Origin: Actinoplanes flavus
GTDB taxonomy: Bacteria; Actinomycetota; Actinomycetes; Mycobacteriales; Micromonosporaceae
Direction: 5' to 3'
DNA length: 64,000 nucleotides
Assembly (NCBI RefSeq): GCF_017592555.1
Contig: NZ_JAGFNS010000037.1
Coordinates: 18,269-82,268 of the forward strand
Shown here in pieces: positions 26,346 through 35,040 of the stretch. Numbering within the stretch: the stretch's first letter is position 1; each line of letters opens with the position of its first letter. The translations under genes and the position numbers were made by a program. Below the pieces are notes generated by a model that was not told where the DNA came from, did no database searches, and worked only from the letters and a program-made list of their open reading frames with translations.

Positions 26346-27877
26346 CAGTACGCCCCCGAACTGCGGACCACCGCGCTCACGGTACGGAAGAGGATGGCCA
26401 GATCCATGGCGAGCGACCAGTTCTCGACGTAGGTGAGGTCGAGCCGGATCGACTCCTCCCAGGACAGGTCGGAGCGTCCGGAGACCTGCCACAGGCCGGT
26501 GAGCCCGGGCTTCACCACGAGCCGGCGGCGCATGTCGGCCGGATAGTCGGCGACCTCCTTGGCCAGCGGCGGGCGTGGGCCGACCAGCGACATGTCGCCC
26601 TTCACCACGTTCAGCAGCTGGGGCAGCTCGTCGACGGAGAACCGGCGCAGCCAGCGGCCGATCGGCGTGATCCGGGGGTCCTGCCGCATCTTGAACAGCG
26701 CGCCGTCGGTGTCGTTGAGGTCGCCCAGCTCGAAGAGGCGGGCCTCGGCGTCGACCTGCATGGTGCGGAACTTGTACAGCGTGAACAGACGGCCGTCCTT
26801 ACCGACCCGCTCCTGCTTGAAGATGGCCGGGCCGCGGCCGCCGGGCAGGAACCGGACCAGGGCGGCGACCGTGGCGAGCACCGGCGAGGCGAGCAACAGC
26901 AGCAGCAGCGCGCCGACCCGGTCGAAGATCTCCTTGACCGCGCGGGCACTGCCCTTGAGCCGTGGGTGCTCGACGTGCAGCATCGGCAGGCCGTCGACCG
27001 GGCGGATGGTGGTGCGGTCGCCGGCCACGTCGACCAGGGTGCTGGCCACGATCAGGTCGATGTCGTCCCGCTCCAGTTGCCAGGCGAGGCGGCGCAGCGC
27101 GGGCCCGTCGATCTCCGGGCAGGAGAGCACGATGACGGTGTCGGCGTCGGAGCGGGCGACCGCCGTGGCGACGTCGTCGAACGTCCCGTACAGCGGGGGC
27201 AGCCCGGGGGTGGCGGCGGTGCGGGCCGGGCCGGGCGGCAGGCAGGCGCCGATCACGCCGAGGCCGTGGTAGCGCTCGCGGCTCAGCCGGCGGGTCATGT
27301 CGATGACGGCCCGCTCGTGGCCGACCAGCACCACCCGGTTGAGATGCCGGCCGCGGGCCCAGGACCGGTGCAGGCGCTGCCGGTAGACGTAGCGGGCGCC
27401 GAGGTCGACCAGGATGGCGAGCGGCATCGCGATGCTCACATAACCGCGGGCCAAACGCAGATCGAACGCGAAGGAGACAATGGCCAGAGCGGCGGTCAAC
27501 GCCAATCCGGCGCGGAATACCCGGGCGTACTCCTCGGTGCCTACGAAGAGGTGACGGGGCTCGTACGCTCGGTTGATCGCGAGGCACGCCACCCATGCGA
27601 TCGGTAATAGCAGGGTCACCAGCAGGTAATCGCGCTGGTGCGGATCGGTCCCGGAGGCGCCGAACCGCAGCACGAGCGCCCAGGAGGCGGCGCTGAGGCC
27701 GACCACGAAGTCGATGAGGTAGAGGGTCCAGGCATACCGGCTCTGCCATCCGCTACGGGCCGCACTGGCCTTGGAGCGGGCCTTGAGCTGCGAAGCCGTC
27801 GCCGCGAGGTCGACGGTCTCGACGGATTCAATTGTCTGCACGCCTTGCCCCCACACTGCGTTGGACTCATGATCCAT
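26345..27877 (-). CDS. Undecaprenyl-phosphate sugar phosphotransferase (polyprenyl glycosylphosphotransferase)
   Basis: A protein of about 510 aa of the WbaP/CpsE class that transfers a sugar-1-phosphate to undecaprenyl phosphate and so primes repeat-unit assembly. It has four TM segments in the N-terminal half, a central CoA/NAD-binding-like domain (VVLVGHERAVIDMTRRL), a fifth membrane helix, and the catalytic C-terminal domain with FKQERVGKDGRLFTLYKFRTM, RRFSVDELPQLLNVVKGDMSLVGPRPP and PGLTGLWQVSGRSD. The start is uncertain; ATG 27877 is preferred over 27934 or 28036, but none has a good ribosome site. It sits upstream of and nearly coupled to the UDP-glucose dehydrogenase gene. Confidence 0.9.
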   Translation of the reverse strand: MDHESNAVWGQGVQTIESVETVDLAATASQLKARSKASAARSGWQSRYAWTLYLIDFVVGLSAASWALVLRFGASGTDPHQRDYLLVTLLLPIAWVACLAINRAYEPRHLFVGTEEYARVFRAGLALTAALAIVSFAFDLRLARGYVSIAMPLAILVDLGARYVYRQRLHRSWARGRHLNRVVLVGHERAVIDMTRRLSRERYHGLGVIGACLPPGPARTAATPGLPPLYGTFDDVATAVARSDADTVIVLSCPEIDGPALRRLAWQLERDDIDLIVASTLVDVAGDRTTIRPVDGLPMLHVEHPRLKGSARAVKEIFDRVGALLLLLLASPVLATVAALVRFLPGGRGPAIFKQERVGKDGRLFTLYKFRTMQVDAEARLFELGDLNDTDGALFKMRQDPRITPIGRWLRRFSVDELPQLLNVVKGDMSLVGPRPPLAKEVADYPADMRRRLVVKPGLTGLWQVSGRSDLSWEESIRLDLTYVENWSLAMDLAILFRTVSAVVRSSGAY

Positions 27878-28059
27878 TGATCCGGGCGCTCGGACGCCCT
27901 GGAACTTCCCATGGACGAAACCCACGGGACACATGAGACAGACTCTCAACGCCCCCAGGCTCGCGCTACATCTTTCCGTTCGATGGAAATGACGATTCGG
28001 ATGATGCCGGGAACCGATGCGTCGGAAGCTGTCCAACTCGGACTATCCGGCATTCCCAG

Positions 28060-28671
28060 CTATCGACTGTCGTCAATCTGACGCAACGTTTCGACAAAGT
28101 TGTTACAGGCGTCGTAACGCGGGAGTAGCCCTTTCGCGCCCGCCTCCCCCAGATCCGGCGCGGCGGCGTCCTTCGCGGACAGTACGGGCTCCCCCACCGG
28201 CCAGGCAATGCCGAGTTCCCGATCAAGCGGATGAATCCCGTGCTCGTGGCCCGGGCGATAGGTGGACGAGCACAGGTACGCCACCGTCGCCCCCTCGGTC
28301 AGGGCGCAGAACCCGTGCCCCAGCCCCTCGGCCACATAGACGGCGCGCCGGTCCTCATCGTCCAGCCGGACCGCCTCCCAGGAACCGAACGTCGGCGATC
28401 CGACACGCAGGTCCACGACCACGTCGAGGACCGCGCCGGACACACACGTCACGTACTTCGCCTGACCCGGGGGCACGTCGGCGAAGTGGATGCCGCGGAC
28501 CACACCGCGCGCCGACGTCGACAGGTTGGCCTGGGCCAGGTCCAGCGGATGCCCGACCGCCTCGGCCAGCGCGTCGAACCGGTACCACTCCAGGAAACTG
28601 CCCCGGTCGTCACCGTGCTGCACCGGCGTGACCTCGAAGGCGCCCTCGATCTTCAGCTGACGGATCCTCAT
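28060..28671 (-). CDS. rmlC: dTDP-4-dehydrorhamnose 3,5-epimerase
   Basis: A 203-aa cupin-fold epimerase, third step of dTDP-L-rhamnose synthesis. Diagnostic elements are DDRGSFLEWYR near 21-31, the catalytic histidine H62 in RGVVRGIHFADVPPGQAKYV, and VYVAEGLGHGFCALTEGATVAYLCSSTY, which contains the active-site tyrosine. ATG 28671 overlaps the rmlA stop by 4 bp and gives the normal family length; a longer reading goes through rmlA. It forms a leftward pair with rmlA, divergent from rmlB-rmlD. Confidence 0.93.
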   Translation of the reverse strand: MRIRQLKIEGAFEVTPVQHGDDRGSFLEWYRFDALAEAVGHPLDLAQANLSTSARGVVRGIHFADVPPGQAKYVTCVSGAVLDVVVDLRVGSPTFGSWEAVRLDDEDRRAVYVAEGLGHGFCALTEGATVAYLCSSTYRPGHEHGIHPLDRELGIAWPVGEPVLSAKDAAAPDLGEAGAKGLLPRYDACNNFVETLRQIDDSR

Positions 28672-29522
28672 CGCAGGCCCCCGTCCAGGAGCCGGACAAG
28701 GTACTGCCCATACCCGCTCTTCAGCAACGGATCGGCCAGGTCCCGCAACTGATCGCCGGAGATGAACCCGGCCCGCCAGGCCGCCTCCTCGACACAGCCG
28801 ATCTTGAGGCCCTGCCGCTCCTCGATCACCCGGACGTACTCCGACGCCTGCACCATCGACTGGAACGTGCCGGTGTCCAGCCACACGGTGCCCCGGTCCA
28901 GCACCGTCACGTCGAGCCGGCCCTGGCGCAGGTACTCCTCGTTCACCGCGGTGATCTCCAGTTCGCCACGGTCGCTCGGCACCAGCCGGCCGGCGATCTC
29001 CACCACGTCGGCGCCGTAGAAGTACAGGCCGGGGACCACGTACGTCGACTTGGGCTTCTCGGGTTTCTCCTCGATCGACAGCACCCGGCCGTCGTCGTCG
29101 AACTCCACGACGCCGTACCGCTCCGGGTCGGCCACCGGGTACGCGAACACCCGCCCGCCGGACGGCTCGGCGAAGCCGCCCAGACCGTGGAAGATGTTGT
29201 CGCCGAGGATCAGCGCCACCGGCTGGTCGCCGATGAAGCCGGCGCCGATCCGGAAGGCCTGGGCGATCCCGTCCGGCCGGGGCTGCACCGCGTAGGTCAG
29301 CTCCAGGCCGAACCGGCTCCCGTCACCGAGCAGCCGGTGGAAGTGCGGCTGGTCCTCGGGCGTCGTGATCACCAGGATCTCGCGGATCCCGGCCGACACC
29401 AGCGTGGACAGCGGGTAGTAGATCATCGGTTTGTCGAAGATGGGCATCAGCTGTTTGGACATGGCCATGGTGATGGGCCACAGCCGTGAGCCGGTCCCCC
29501 CGGCGAGCAGAATTCCGCGCAC
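28668..29522 (-). CDS. rmlA: Glucose-1-phosphate thymidylyltransferase
   Basis: A 284-aa nucleotidyltransferase making dTDP-glucose, first step of the rhamnose pathway. It has the N-terminal nucleotide loop GILLAGGTGSRLWPIT, KQLMPIFDKPMIYYPL, the metal-binding ALILGDNIFHG, and the sugar-site motifs VVEFDDDGRVLSIEEKPEKPKSTYVVPGLYFY and VWLDTGTFQSMVQAS. GTG 29522 is the only reasonable start. It is divergent from rmlB across only 46 bp. Confidence 0.94.
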   Translation of the reverse strand: MRGILLAGGTGSRLWPITMAMSKQLMPIFDKPMIYYPLSTLVSAGIREILVITTPEDQPHFHRLLGDGSRFGLELTYAVQPRPDGIAQAFRIGAGFIGDQPVALILGDNIFHGLGGFAEPSGGRVFAYPVADPERYGVVEFDDDGRVLSIEEKPEKPKSTYVVPGLYFYGADVVEIAGRLVPSDRGELEITAVNEEYLRQGRLDVTVLDRGTVWLDTGTFQSMVQASEYVRVIEERQGLKIGCVEEAAWRAGFISGDQLRDLADPLLKSGYGQYLVRLLDGGLR

Positions 29523-29554
29523 CGGGCGACCCTAATCAGGGTCCGCCAACCGTC

Positions 29555-29560
29555 TACACT
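29555..29560 (+). promoter_or_regulatory. Probable -10 box of rmlB, leaderless start
   Basis: TACACT lies 8 nt before the GTG start of rmlB. That spacing would put the transcription start at or next to the GTG, so a leaderless mRNA is likely. No convincing -35 was found. Confidence 0.45.
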
Positions 29561-29568
29561 CGCCACTC

Positions 29569-30546
29569 GTGCAGATTTTCGTGACCGGTGGTGCCGGCTT
29601 CATCGGATCGGCCTATGTCAGGGCCCTCTTGCAGGACGAGTACGCGGGCATGACCGGTGCGTCGGTGACCGTTCTGGATCTGTTGTCCTATTCAGGAAAT
29701 CGTGACAACCTCCCACTGTCGGATTCCCGACTGCGTTTCATCCAGGGAGACATTTCCGATTTTGATCTTCTCCGGGACTTACTCCCCGGCCACGACGCCG
29801 TCGTCCATTTCGCCGCCGAATCACACGTGGACCGCTCGATTTCAGGCGCGCTCCCGTTCGTGACCACCAACGTGCTCGGCACCCAGATCCTGCTCGACGC
29901 GGCCCGCGCCGCCGGGGTCGGCCGCTTCGTGCACGTCTCCACCGACGAGGTGTACGGCTCGATCGCCGAGGGCTCGTGGACCGAGACGTGGCCACTCGCG
30001 CCGAACTCGCCGTACGCCGCCTCCAAGGCCGGCTCCGACCTGCTCGCCCTCGCCGCGCACCGCACCCACGGCATGGACGTGGTGGTCACCCGCTGCTCCA
30101 ACAACTACGGGCCGCACCAGTTCCCGGAGAAGGTCATCCCGCTCTTCGTCACCAACCTGCTGGACGGCGAACCGGTCCCGCTCTACGGTGACGGCGGCAA
30201 CATCCGCGACTGGCTGCACGTCGCCGACCACTGCCGTGGCATCCAGCTGGTGCTGGAGAAGGGCCGGTCCGGCGAGGTCTACCACATCGGCGGCGGCACC
30301 GAACTGTCCAACCGCGAGCTGACCGAGCGTCTCCTCGAGGCGTGCGGCGCCGGCTGGGACATGGTCCGCCCGGTCGCCGACCGCAAGGGCCACGACCGCC
30401 GCTACTCCCTGGACATCAGCAAGATCAGCAACGAACTGGGCTACACCCCGCGGATCACCCTCGACGCGGGCCTGGCCGCGACGGTCGCCTGGTATCGCGA
30501 CAATCGCGCCTGGTGGGAGCCCCTCAAGGCCCGGGCCGGCCTCTGA
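29569..30546 (+). CDS. rmlB: dTDP-glucose 4,6-dehydratase
   Basis: A 325-aa extended SDR enzyme, second step of dTDP-L-rhamnose synthesis. NAD site GGAGFIGS at 7-14; catalytic region STDEVYG at 124-130 with the Thr-Asp-Glu triad; YAASK with Y149 and K153; then ITRCSNNYGPHQFPEK-like sequence and NIRDWLHVADHCRGI. GTG 29569 begins directly at the first beta strand, so the length is normal. Its TGA overlaps the rmlD ATG by one base. Confidence 0.94.
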   Translation: MQIFVTGGAGFIGSAYVRALLQDEYAGMTGASVTVLDLLSYSGNRDNLPLSDSRLRFIQGDISDFDLLRDLLPGHDAVVHFAAESHVDRSISGALPFVTTNVLGTQILLDAARAAGVGRFVHVSTDEVYGSIAEGSWTETWPLAPNSPYAASKAGSDLLALAAHRTHGMDVVVTRCSNNYGPHQFPEKVIPLFVTNLLDGEPVPLYGDGGNIRDWLHVADHCRGIQLVLEKGRSGEVYHIGGGTELSNRELTERLLEACGAGWDMVRPVADRKGHDRRYSLDISKISNELGYTPRITLDAGLAATVAWYRDNRAWWEPLKARAGL

Positions 30547-31391
30547 TGCGCTGGCTGATCACCGGCGCCGGCGGCATGCTCGGCCGCGACCTCCAGAGGG
30601 TCCTGGCCGAGTCCGGCGAGACCGACGTGGTCGCCGCCACCCGCGCCGACCTCGACATCACCGACCCGGTCGAGGTCCGCGACGCGGTGGCCGGGGCCGA
30701 CATCGTCCTCAACACCGCCGCCTGGACGAATGTCGACGGCGCCGAGACCGACGAGGAGAACGCCACCGCGGCCAACGGGCACGCGGTCCGGCTGCTCGCG
30801 CACGTGGCCGGCAAACGCCTCGTCCACATCTCCACCGACTACGTCTTCGACGGCACGGCGACCACCCCGGTCCCCGAGGACACCCCGCACGCCCCGATCA
30901 ACGCCTACGGCCGCGGCAAGGCGGTCGGCGAGCAGGCGGTCCTCGACACCGGCGGCTACGTGGTCCGCACCGCCTGGCTCTACGGCGCCCACGGCCCCAA
31001 CTTCGTCCGCACTATGCTCACCCTGGCCGCCACCCGCGACACCCTGGACGTGGTCGACGACCAGGAAGGCCCACCCACCTGGTCCTACGCCCTCGCCCAG
31101 CAGCTGGTCGCCCTGTCCCGCGCCGCGATCTCCGGCGACGCGGCCCCCGGCGCCTACCACGGCACCGCCGCCGGTTCCACCACCTGGTTCGGCCTGGCCC
31201 GCGCCGTCTTCGAACAGGCCGGCCTCGACCCCGACCGGATCCGCCCCGCCACGAGCGACCGCTTCCCACGCCCGGCCCGCCGACCCGCCTACAGCGTGCT
31301 CTCCCACGCCCGCTGGTCCGGCACCGGCGTCGCCCCGCTCCCCCACTGGCGAGCCCTCCTGGCCGAAGCGATGCCCCTGTTCCTGCCCTGA
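30546..31391 (+). CDS. rmlD: dTDP-4-dehydrorhamnose reductase
   Basis: A 281-aa SDR reductase, the last step to dTDP-L-rhamnose. The NADPH loop is GAGGMLGRD near the start, with ADLDITDPVEV, NTAAWTNVDGAETDEE, STDYVFDG and NAYGRGKAVGE (Tyr and Lys catalytic). ATG 30546 is fixed by the one-base overlap with rmlB and by normal length; longer readings run through rmlB. With rmlA, rmlB and rmlC the pathway is complete within 3.4 kb. Confidence 0.93.
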   Translation: MRWLITGAGGMLGRDLQRVLAESGETDVVAATRADLDITDPVEVRDAVAGADIVLNTAAWTNVDGAETDEENATAANGHAVRLLAHVAGKRLVHISTDYVFDGTATTPVPEDTPHAPINAYGRGKAVGEQAVLDTGGYVVRTAWLYGAHGPNFVRTMLTLAATRDTLDVVDDQEGPPTWSYALAQQLVALSRAAISGDAAPGAYHGTAAGSTTWFGLARAVFEQAGLDPDRIRPATSDRFPRPARRPAYSVLSHARWSGTGVAPLPHWRALLAEAMPLFLP

Positions 31392-31502
31392 CGTGGTCCA
31401 GCCAGGACGTCCTCCCACCCCTTTTCCCCGGTACGCGCCGCGTCGTCCCAAAACGCACCCCACCCGTCCCGTCCGTCCCACGCGATCTCGCTGCCACTCC
31501 AG

Positions 31503-31541
31503 CCTGTGCCGCGCCCACCGGGCTCAGATCGGTGGCCGGGC
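31503..31541. repeat. Dispersed 39-bp repeat, copy 1
   Basis: This stretch matches 61201-61239 with only two differences over 39 bp, about 30 kb away. It contains the core GGGCTCAGATCGGTGGCC. Both copies lie just beyond the 3' end of a gene. Nature unknown. Confidence 0.75.
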
Positions 31542-31621
31542 GAGCCACCCACCCCGGCACCCCCTCATTCGCCGCCGCCCCCGCCCTGTCCCACCCCCAC
31601 GAAACCCAGCCGGCAAGAGCC

Positions 31622-31996
31622 AGCCGGCTCCCAGCGCTGTCTCAACACCGCTGAAACAGCCCACAACCAGCCGGAGTCGATCGGCTGGCTCATTGCGCTG
31701 CCGCGCCCGAGCCGCAACGTCTCCACAGCCAGCCGCGAAGATCCGGCTGGCTCCGAGCGCTGTCTCGCCCATGCCGACGGCCCCCACAACCAGCCGGAGT
31801 CGATCGGCTAGCTCCCAGCGCTGTCTCAACGCCGCGGAAACAACCTCCACAACCAACCGAAGTCGATCGGCTAGCTCCCAGAGCTGTCTCAACGCCGCTG
31901 AAACAGCCCACAACCAGCCGGAGTCGATCGGCTGGCTGTCAGTGCTGTCTCCACGGTGCTGAGGCAGCACTGAGGACCGGCTGGACAAGATCGGCT
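31622..31996. repeat. Tandem palindromic repeat family A, six units of 61-63 bp
   Basis: Units begin near 31622, 31683, 31745, 31806, 31869 and 31930. A typical unit opens with GGCTGGCTCC or GGCTAGCTCC, then GCTGTCTC, a short middle, GAAACAGC, and ends CAACCAGCCGGAGTCGATC. The outer GGCTGG/CCAGCC and inner GCTGTCTC/GAAACAGC parts are inverted, so each unit can form a nested hairpin. Related units occur inside the giant synthase gene at 47828-47953. Confidence 0.85.
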
Positions 31997-32052
31997 TTCC
32001 GGACACCGTTGCTGATCCGGGCGGCGTCGCGTGACGAAGACGACAGCGATCC

Positions 32053-32844
32053 ATGACCGGTCGGCGGGGTGTTCCGGGCGAGACTCTGGAAGTGCAATGG
32101 GATCATGCGGCTCTGCTGCTGGCCGGCGGTGTCGGATCCGGGCTGACCGGTTCGATGGCCGGGCTGGCCTCGCTGATCAGCTATCCGACCCTGCTGGCCG
32201 TGGGGCTCCCGCCGATCGCCGCGAACGTGACGAACTCGGTGGGTCTGCTCGCCAGCGGCGCCGGCTCGGCCGCCGGTTCCCGGGTGGAGCTGCGCGGGCA
32301 GGGGCCGCGGATCCTGCGGCAGAGCGGCTACGCACTGCTCGGCGGCACCGTCGGCGCGATCCTGCTGATGAACACCACGGCCACCGTGTTCGAACGGATC
32401 GTGCCGGTGCTGATCGCCCTAGCCGCGCTGGTGCTGCTGCTGCGCGACCGGCTGCGCGGCTGGTACACCCGGCCGAAAGCCCGGTTCACCCAGCCGCCAC
32501 TGGGCCTCGCGGTGTTCCTGATCGGCGTCTACGGCGGCTATTTCGGGGCGGCCGCCGGCGTACTCATGCTGGCCGTCCTGTCGATGTCGGTGGTCGAACC
32601 GCTCGCCGTGAGCAACGCCGTGAAGAGCGTCGTGCTGTGCGCGTCGAACGCGGCCGCCGCGATCCTGTACGCGGTGGTCGCCCCGGTGCACTGGGCCGCC
32701 GCCCTGCTGCTGGGCCTGGGCTGCCTGATCGGTAGCTGGATCGGCCCGTCCCTGGTCCGCCGCACCCCGGAACGCCCCCTGCGCATCGTGATCGCGCTGG
32801 CCGCCCTGGGCCTGGCCTGCTACCTCTGGATGGACGCCACCTGA
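32053..32844 (+). CDS. TauE/SafE-family sulfite/sulfonate exporter-like membrane protein
   Basis: A 263-aa protein with seven to eight hydrophobic segments in the two-repeat TauE/SafE arrangement (DUF81). Characteristic pieces are GLTGSMAGLASLISYPTLLAVGLPPIAANVTNSVG near the start and FLIGVYGGYFGAAAGVLMLAVLSM in the second half. The family is linked to export of sulfite, sulfoacetate or other organosulfur anions, but many members are uncharacterised. ATG 32053 is used; GTG 32092 is an alternative that removes 13 hydrophilic residues. A sulfotransferase-like gene lies 1.1 kb away, which may be coincidence. Confidence 0.85.
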   Translation: MTGRRGVPGETLEVQWDHAALLLAGGVGSGLTGSMAGLASLISYPTLLAVGLPPIAANVTNSVGLLASGAGSAAGSRVELRGQGPRILRQSGYALLGGTVGAILLMNTTATVFERIVPVLIALAALVLLLRDRLRGWYTRPKARFTQPPLGLAVFLIGVYGGYFGAAAGVLMLAVLSMSVVEPLAVSNAVKSVVLCASNAAAAILYAVVAPVHWAAALLLGLGCLIGSWIGPSLVRRTPERPLRIVIALAALGLACYLWMDAT

Positions 32845-32974
32845 CCCGCTTCCGCAGTGGCGGCCCGCGACGACCTGCCGCGGCCGGAGCCCCTGAAACT
32901 GTCGGTCTGGCCGCGCCGCGGCCGGCCACCGGAACTGGTCGAGGGCACCGCCCCGCGCTGACCAGGATCCTCAC

Positions 32975-33000
32975 GGTCGCCGGCTGACCGGCCGGCGACC
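32975..33000. terminator. Hairpin between convergent genes
   Basis: GGTCGCCGG and CCGGCGACC form a perfect 9-bp stem around an 8-nt loop, located between the 3' ends of the converging exporter and flavin reductase genes. There is no T-tract, as is usual in this GC range. It could act in both directions. Confidence 0.55.
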
Positions 33001-33003
33001 ATG

Positions 33004-33516
33004 TCAGTCGGCATGACGCAGCTCCGCATACCGTCCGGCGTGATAGACCAGCGGCGTCTCCGACTCGCCCAGCCCGTGCTCGCCGTCGAGCGGGCTGGCC
33101 AGAACGATCGTGTGGTCGCCGGCCGGGACGCGGTCGACGACCCGGCAGACCAGCCGGGCCAGCACCCCGTCCAGCAGGGGCACCCCGTCCGGGCCCGGCC
33201 GCCAGGCGCCGTGCTCGGCGAGCCGGTCGATCCCCCGGGTGGAGAACGTCCGGGCCACGTGCTCCTGCTCCTGGCCGAGCACGTGCACGGCGACGATGTC
33301 CGCCGCCTCGACGGCCGGCCACGCCGAAGCGGTCCGGGCCAGGCAGAACGACACCAGCGGCGGGTCCAGCGAGACCGAGGTGAAGGAGGTGGCGGTGAAG
33401 CCGGTCGCCGGCTCACCCGGAGCGGTGATCACCACGACCGCCGCGGCGTGGCGGCGGAGCAGCTGCCGGAAGAGGTCGGTGTCCACGGCTCCGGTCGGTA
33501 CGGTCTGCAGGGTCAT
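33004..33516 (-). CDS. Flavin reductase-like FMN-binding protein
   Basis: A 170-aa protein of the flavin reductase/HpaC-like domain family, which supplies reduced flavin to a monooxygenase. Visible landmarks: RRHAAAVVVITAPGEPATGFTATSFTSVSLDPPLVSFCLA (FMN-binding region with the conserved T-TSF-S-SLDPP-V core), FAVHVL-like IVAVHVLGQEQEHVA and the closing GDHTIVLASP. ATG 33516 has GGAGG 7 nt upstream. No flavin-dependent monooxygenase partner is adjacent, so its partner is unknown. Confidence 0.87.
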   Translation of the reverse strand: MTLQTVPTGAVDTDLFRQLLRRHAAAVVVITAPGEPATGFTATSFTSVSLDPPLVSFCLARTASAWPAVEAADIVAVHVLGQEQEHVARTFSTRGIDRLAEHGAWRPGPDGVPLLDGVLARLVCRVVDRVPAGDHTIVLASPLDGEHGLGESETPLVYHAGRYAELRHAD

Positions 33517-33735
33517 GACGGGCCTCCATCTTGCTGGTGCACGAAGATCACATCAGAGCGGCCCCATCGCCACTCGGCCGGTCCGTCCAGCGTGTGATGC
33601 CCGAGGTCACGCGCTGCCCGGCCGGCACCACCGACGTTGCTCCCCGACCGGCGGTCGCGTCAACACGGTTCCCAAATCCTAGTAAACCGATAGGTTCACA
33701 TTCACATCCGGCGGAGGGCGGCTCAGGATGCGGGC

Positions 33736-33915
33736 ATGAGCGACGAGGACCCGTTCCACCGCGGGCCGCATCACATCGGGTCCCATTCACTGCACCCGGA
33801 CACGGCCCAGACCAGCGGGATGCGGCGCGCCGAGGCGATCAGCGGCGCCACCGTGGGCAGCCGCGAACTCTGGATGGGACAGCCGCACGTGGACCACCAC
33901 CCCACCAGGCCGTAA
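33736..33915 (+). pseudogene. Truncated cupin-protein remnant
   Basis: A 59-codon reading whose first 50 residues (SHSLHPDTAQTSGMRRAEAI, GATVGSRELWMGQPHVD) look like the N-terminus of a small actinobacterial cupin protein. In such proteins this segment is followed by a metal-binding DHHHG-type motif and about 60 more residues. Here the sequence jumps to HHPTRP and stops, so the catalytic barrel is gone. It ends 13 bp before the sulfotransferase-like gene. I infer a deletion remnant; the cupin assignment rests on memory of the family pattern. Confidence 0.5.
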
Positions 33916-33928
33916 CAGATGTGAACAT

Positions 33929-34642
33929 GTGGGGATGACGATCCGCGTGGCGATGTGGTCGGGTCCCCGCAACATCTCGACAGCGATGATGCGCAGTTTC
34001 GGCTCCCGCGCCGACACCGTGGTCGCCGACGAGCCGCTCTACGCCCACTACCTGGCGATGACCGGTCTCGATCATCCCGGCCGGGAGGCGATCCTGGCCG
34101 CGCAACCGACCCGCTGGCCGGACGTGGCCCGATGGCTGACCGGGCCGCTGCCGGGCGAACCGGCCGTCTTCTACCAGAAACACATGACACACCACCTGCT
34201 GCCGGGGATCGACCGGGGCTGGCTGGCCGGGCTCCGGCACGCCTTCCTGATCCGGGAACCGGAGCGGGTGGTCGCCTCGTACGCGAAGGTGCGGGGCACG
34301 CCCACCCTCGAGGACCTCGGCTATCCGCAGCAGCGCGAGATCTTCCGCGCCTTCGGCGGCCCGGTGGTCGACGCGGCCGACGTGCTCCGCGACCCGGAAG
34401 GCACGCTACGGAATCTCTGTACCGGCCTCGGCTTCGCCTTCGACCCGGCGATGCTGGCCTGGGCACCGGGTCCCCGTCCCACCGACGGCGTCTGGGCACC
34501 ACATTGGTACGCCTCCGTGCACGCCTCCACCGGCTTCGCCCCCTACGACCCGTCCCCCGCCGACGTCCCGCCGCACCTACTCCCGCTGGTCGACGCGGCC
34601 CGCCCGTACTACGAGGAACTGGCCGCCGCCCGCCCCCACTAA
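33929..34642 (+). CDS. Sulfotransferase-like protein
   Basis: A 237-aa P-loop protein of the sulfotransferase family type often found next to branched-chain aminotransferases. It has the 5'-phosphosulfate loop-like start RVAMWSGPRNISTAMMRSFGSR, then DEPLYAHYL, a PAPS-side segment RHAFLIREPERVVASYAKV (the usual 3'-phosphate motif with a conserved Arg and Ser) and a basic C-terminal end. GTG 33929 and ATG 33935 are both possible starts. A class IV aminotransferase lies 0.9 kb downstream on the other strand, matching that common association. Substrate unknown. Confidence 0.82.
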   Translation: MGMTIRVAMWSGPRNISTAMMRSFGSRADTVVADEPLYAHYLAMTGLDHPGREAILAAQPTRWPDVARWLTGPLPGEPAVFYQKHMTHHLLPGIDRGWLAGLRHAFLIREPERVVASYAKVRGTPTLEDLGYPQQREIFRAFGGPVVDAADVLRDPEGTLRNLCTGLGFAFDPAMLAWAPGPRPTDGVWAPHWYASVHASTGFAPYDPSPADVPPHLLPLVDAARPYYEELAAARPH

Positions 34643-34679
34643 CCTCGCCCCCTGCCCCACCGGCCCCGGCCCCGCCGCC

Positions 34680-34990
34680 CCGCCGTTCTGCCGCCCCGCC
34701 GTTCTGCCGCCCCGCCGTTCTGCCGTTCTGCCGGCCCGCCGTTCTGCCGTTCTGCTGGCCTGCTGTTCGGCTGGCCCGCTGCTCTGCTGGCCCGCCGCTC
34801 TGCCGCCCCGCCGCTCTGCCGCCCCGCCGCTCTGCCGCCCCGCCGTTCTGCCGCCCCGCTGCTCTGCTGGCCCGCTGCTCTGCCGACCCGCCGCTCCGCT
34901 GGCCCGCCGCTCCGCTGGCCTGCTGCTCCGCTGGCCCGCTGCTCTGCTGGTTCGCTGCTTCGCTGACCCGCCGCTTCGCTGACCACTGCC
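34680..34990. repeat. Low-complexity array of about 15-bp units
   Basis: Imperfect repeats of the form CCCGCCGCTCTGCCG, with gradual drift of CCG to CTG and GCCG to GCTGG along the array. The drift from one end to the other indicates growth by local duplication. Confidence 0.8.
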
Positions 34991-35040
34991 CCGCTGGCCT
35001 AATGTCCGCAGCTAGCCGCGCACCCACCCTCTCTCCCGCG

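Larger units (their letters stand above)
31392..32052. other. Non-coding gap of 661 bp filled with repeats
   Basis: No credible gene is seen between rmlD and the TauE-type gene. Open readings here on both strands translate the repeat units and lack family resemblance. The gap contains one copy of a dispersed 39-bp repeat and a six-unit tandem array, listed separately. A palindrome-rich, gene-free spacer after a convergent-free 3' end is compatible with transcription termination, but no single terminator stands out. Confidence 0.6.

Noticed and set aside
32857..32961. A 34-codon GTG reading between the TauE-type gene and the hairpin
   Set aside because: Composition looks faintly coding (PRPEPLKLSVWPRRGRPPELV), but there is no ribosome site and no recognisable family; possibly a gene fragment, too weak to call.
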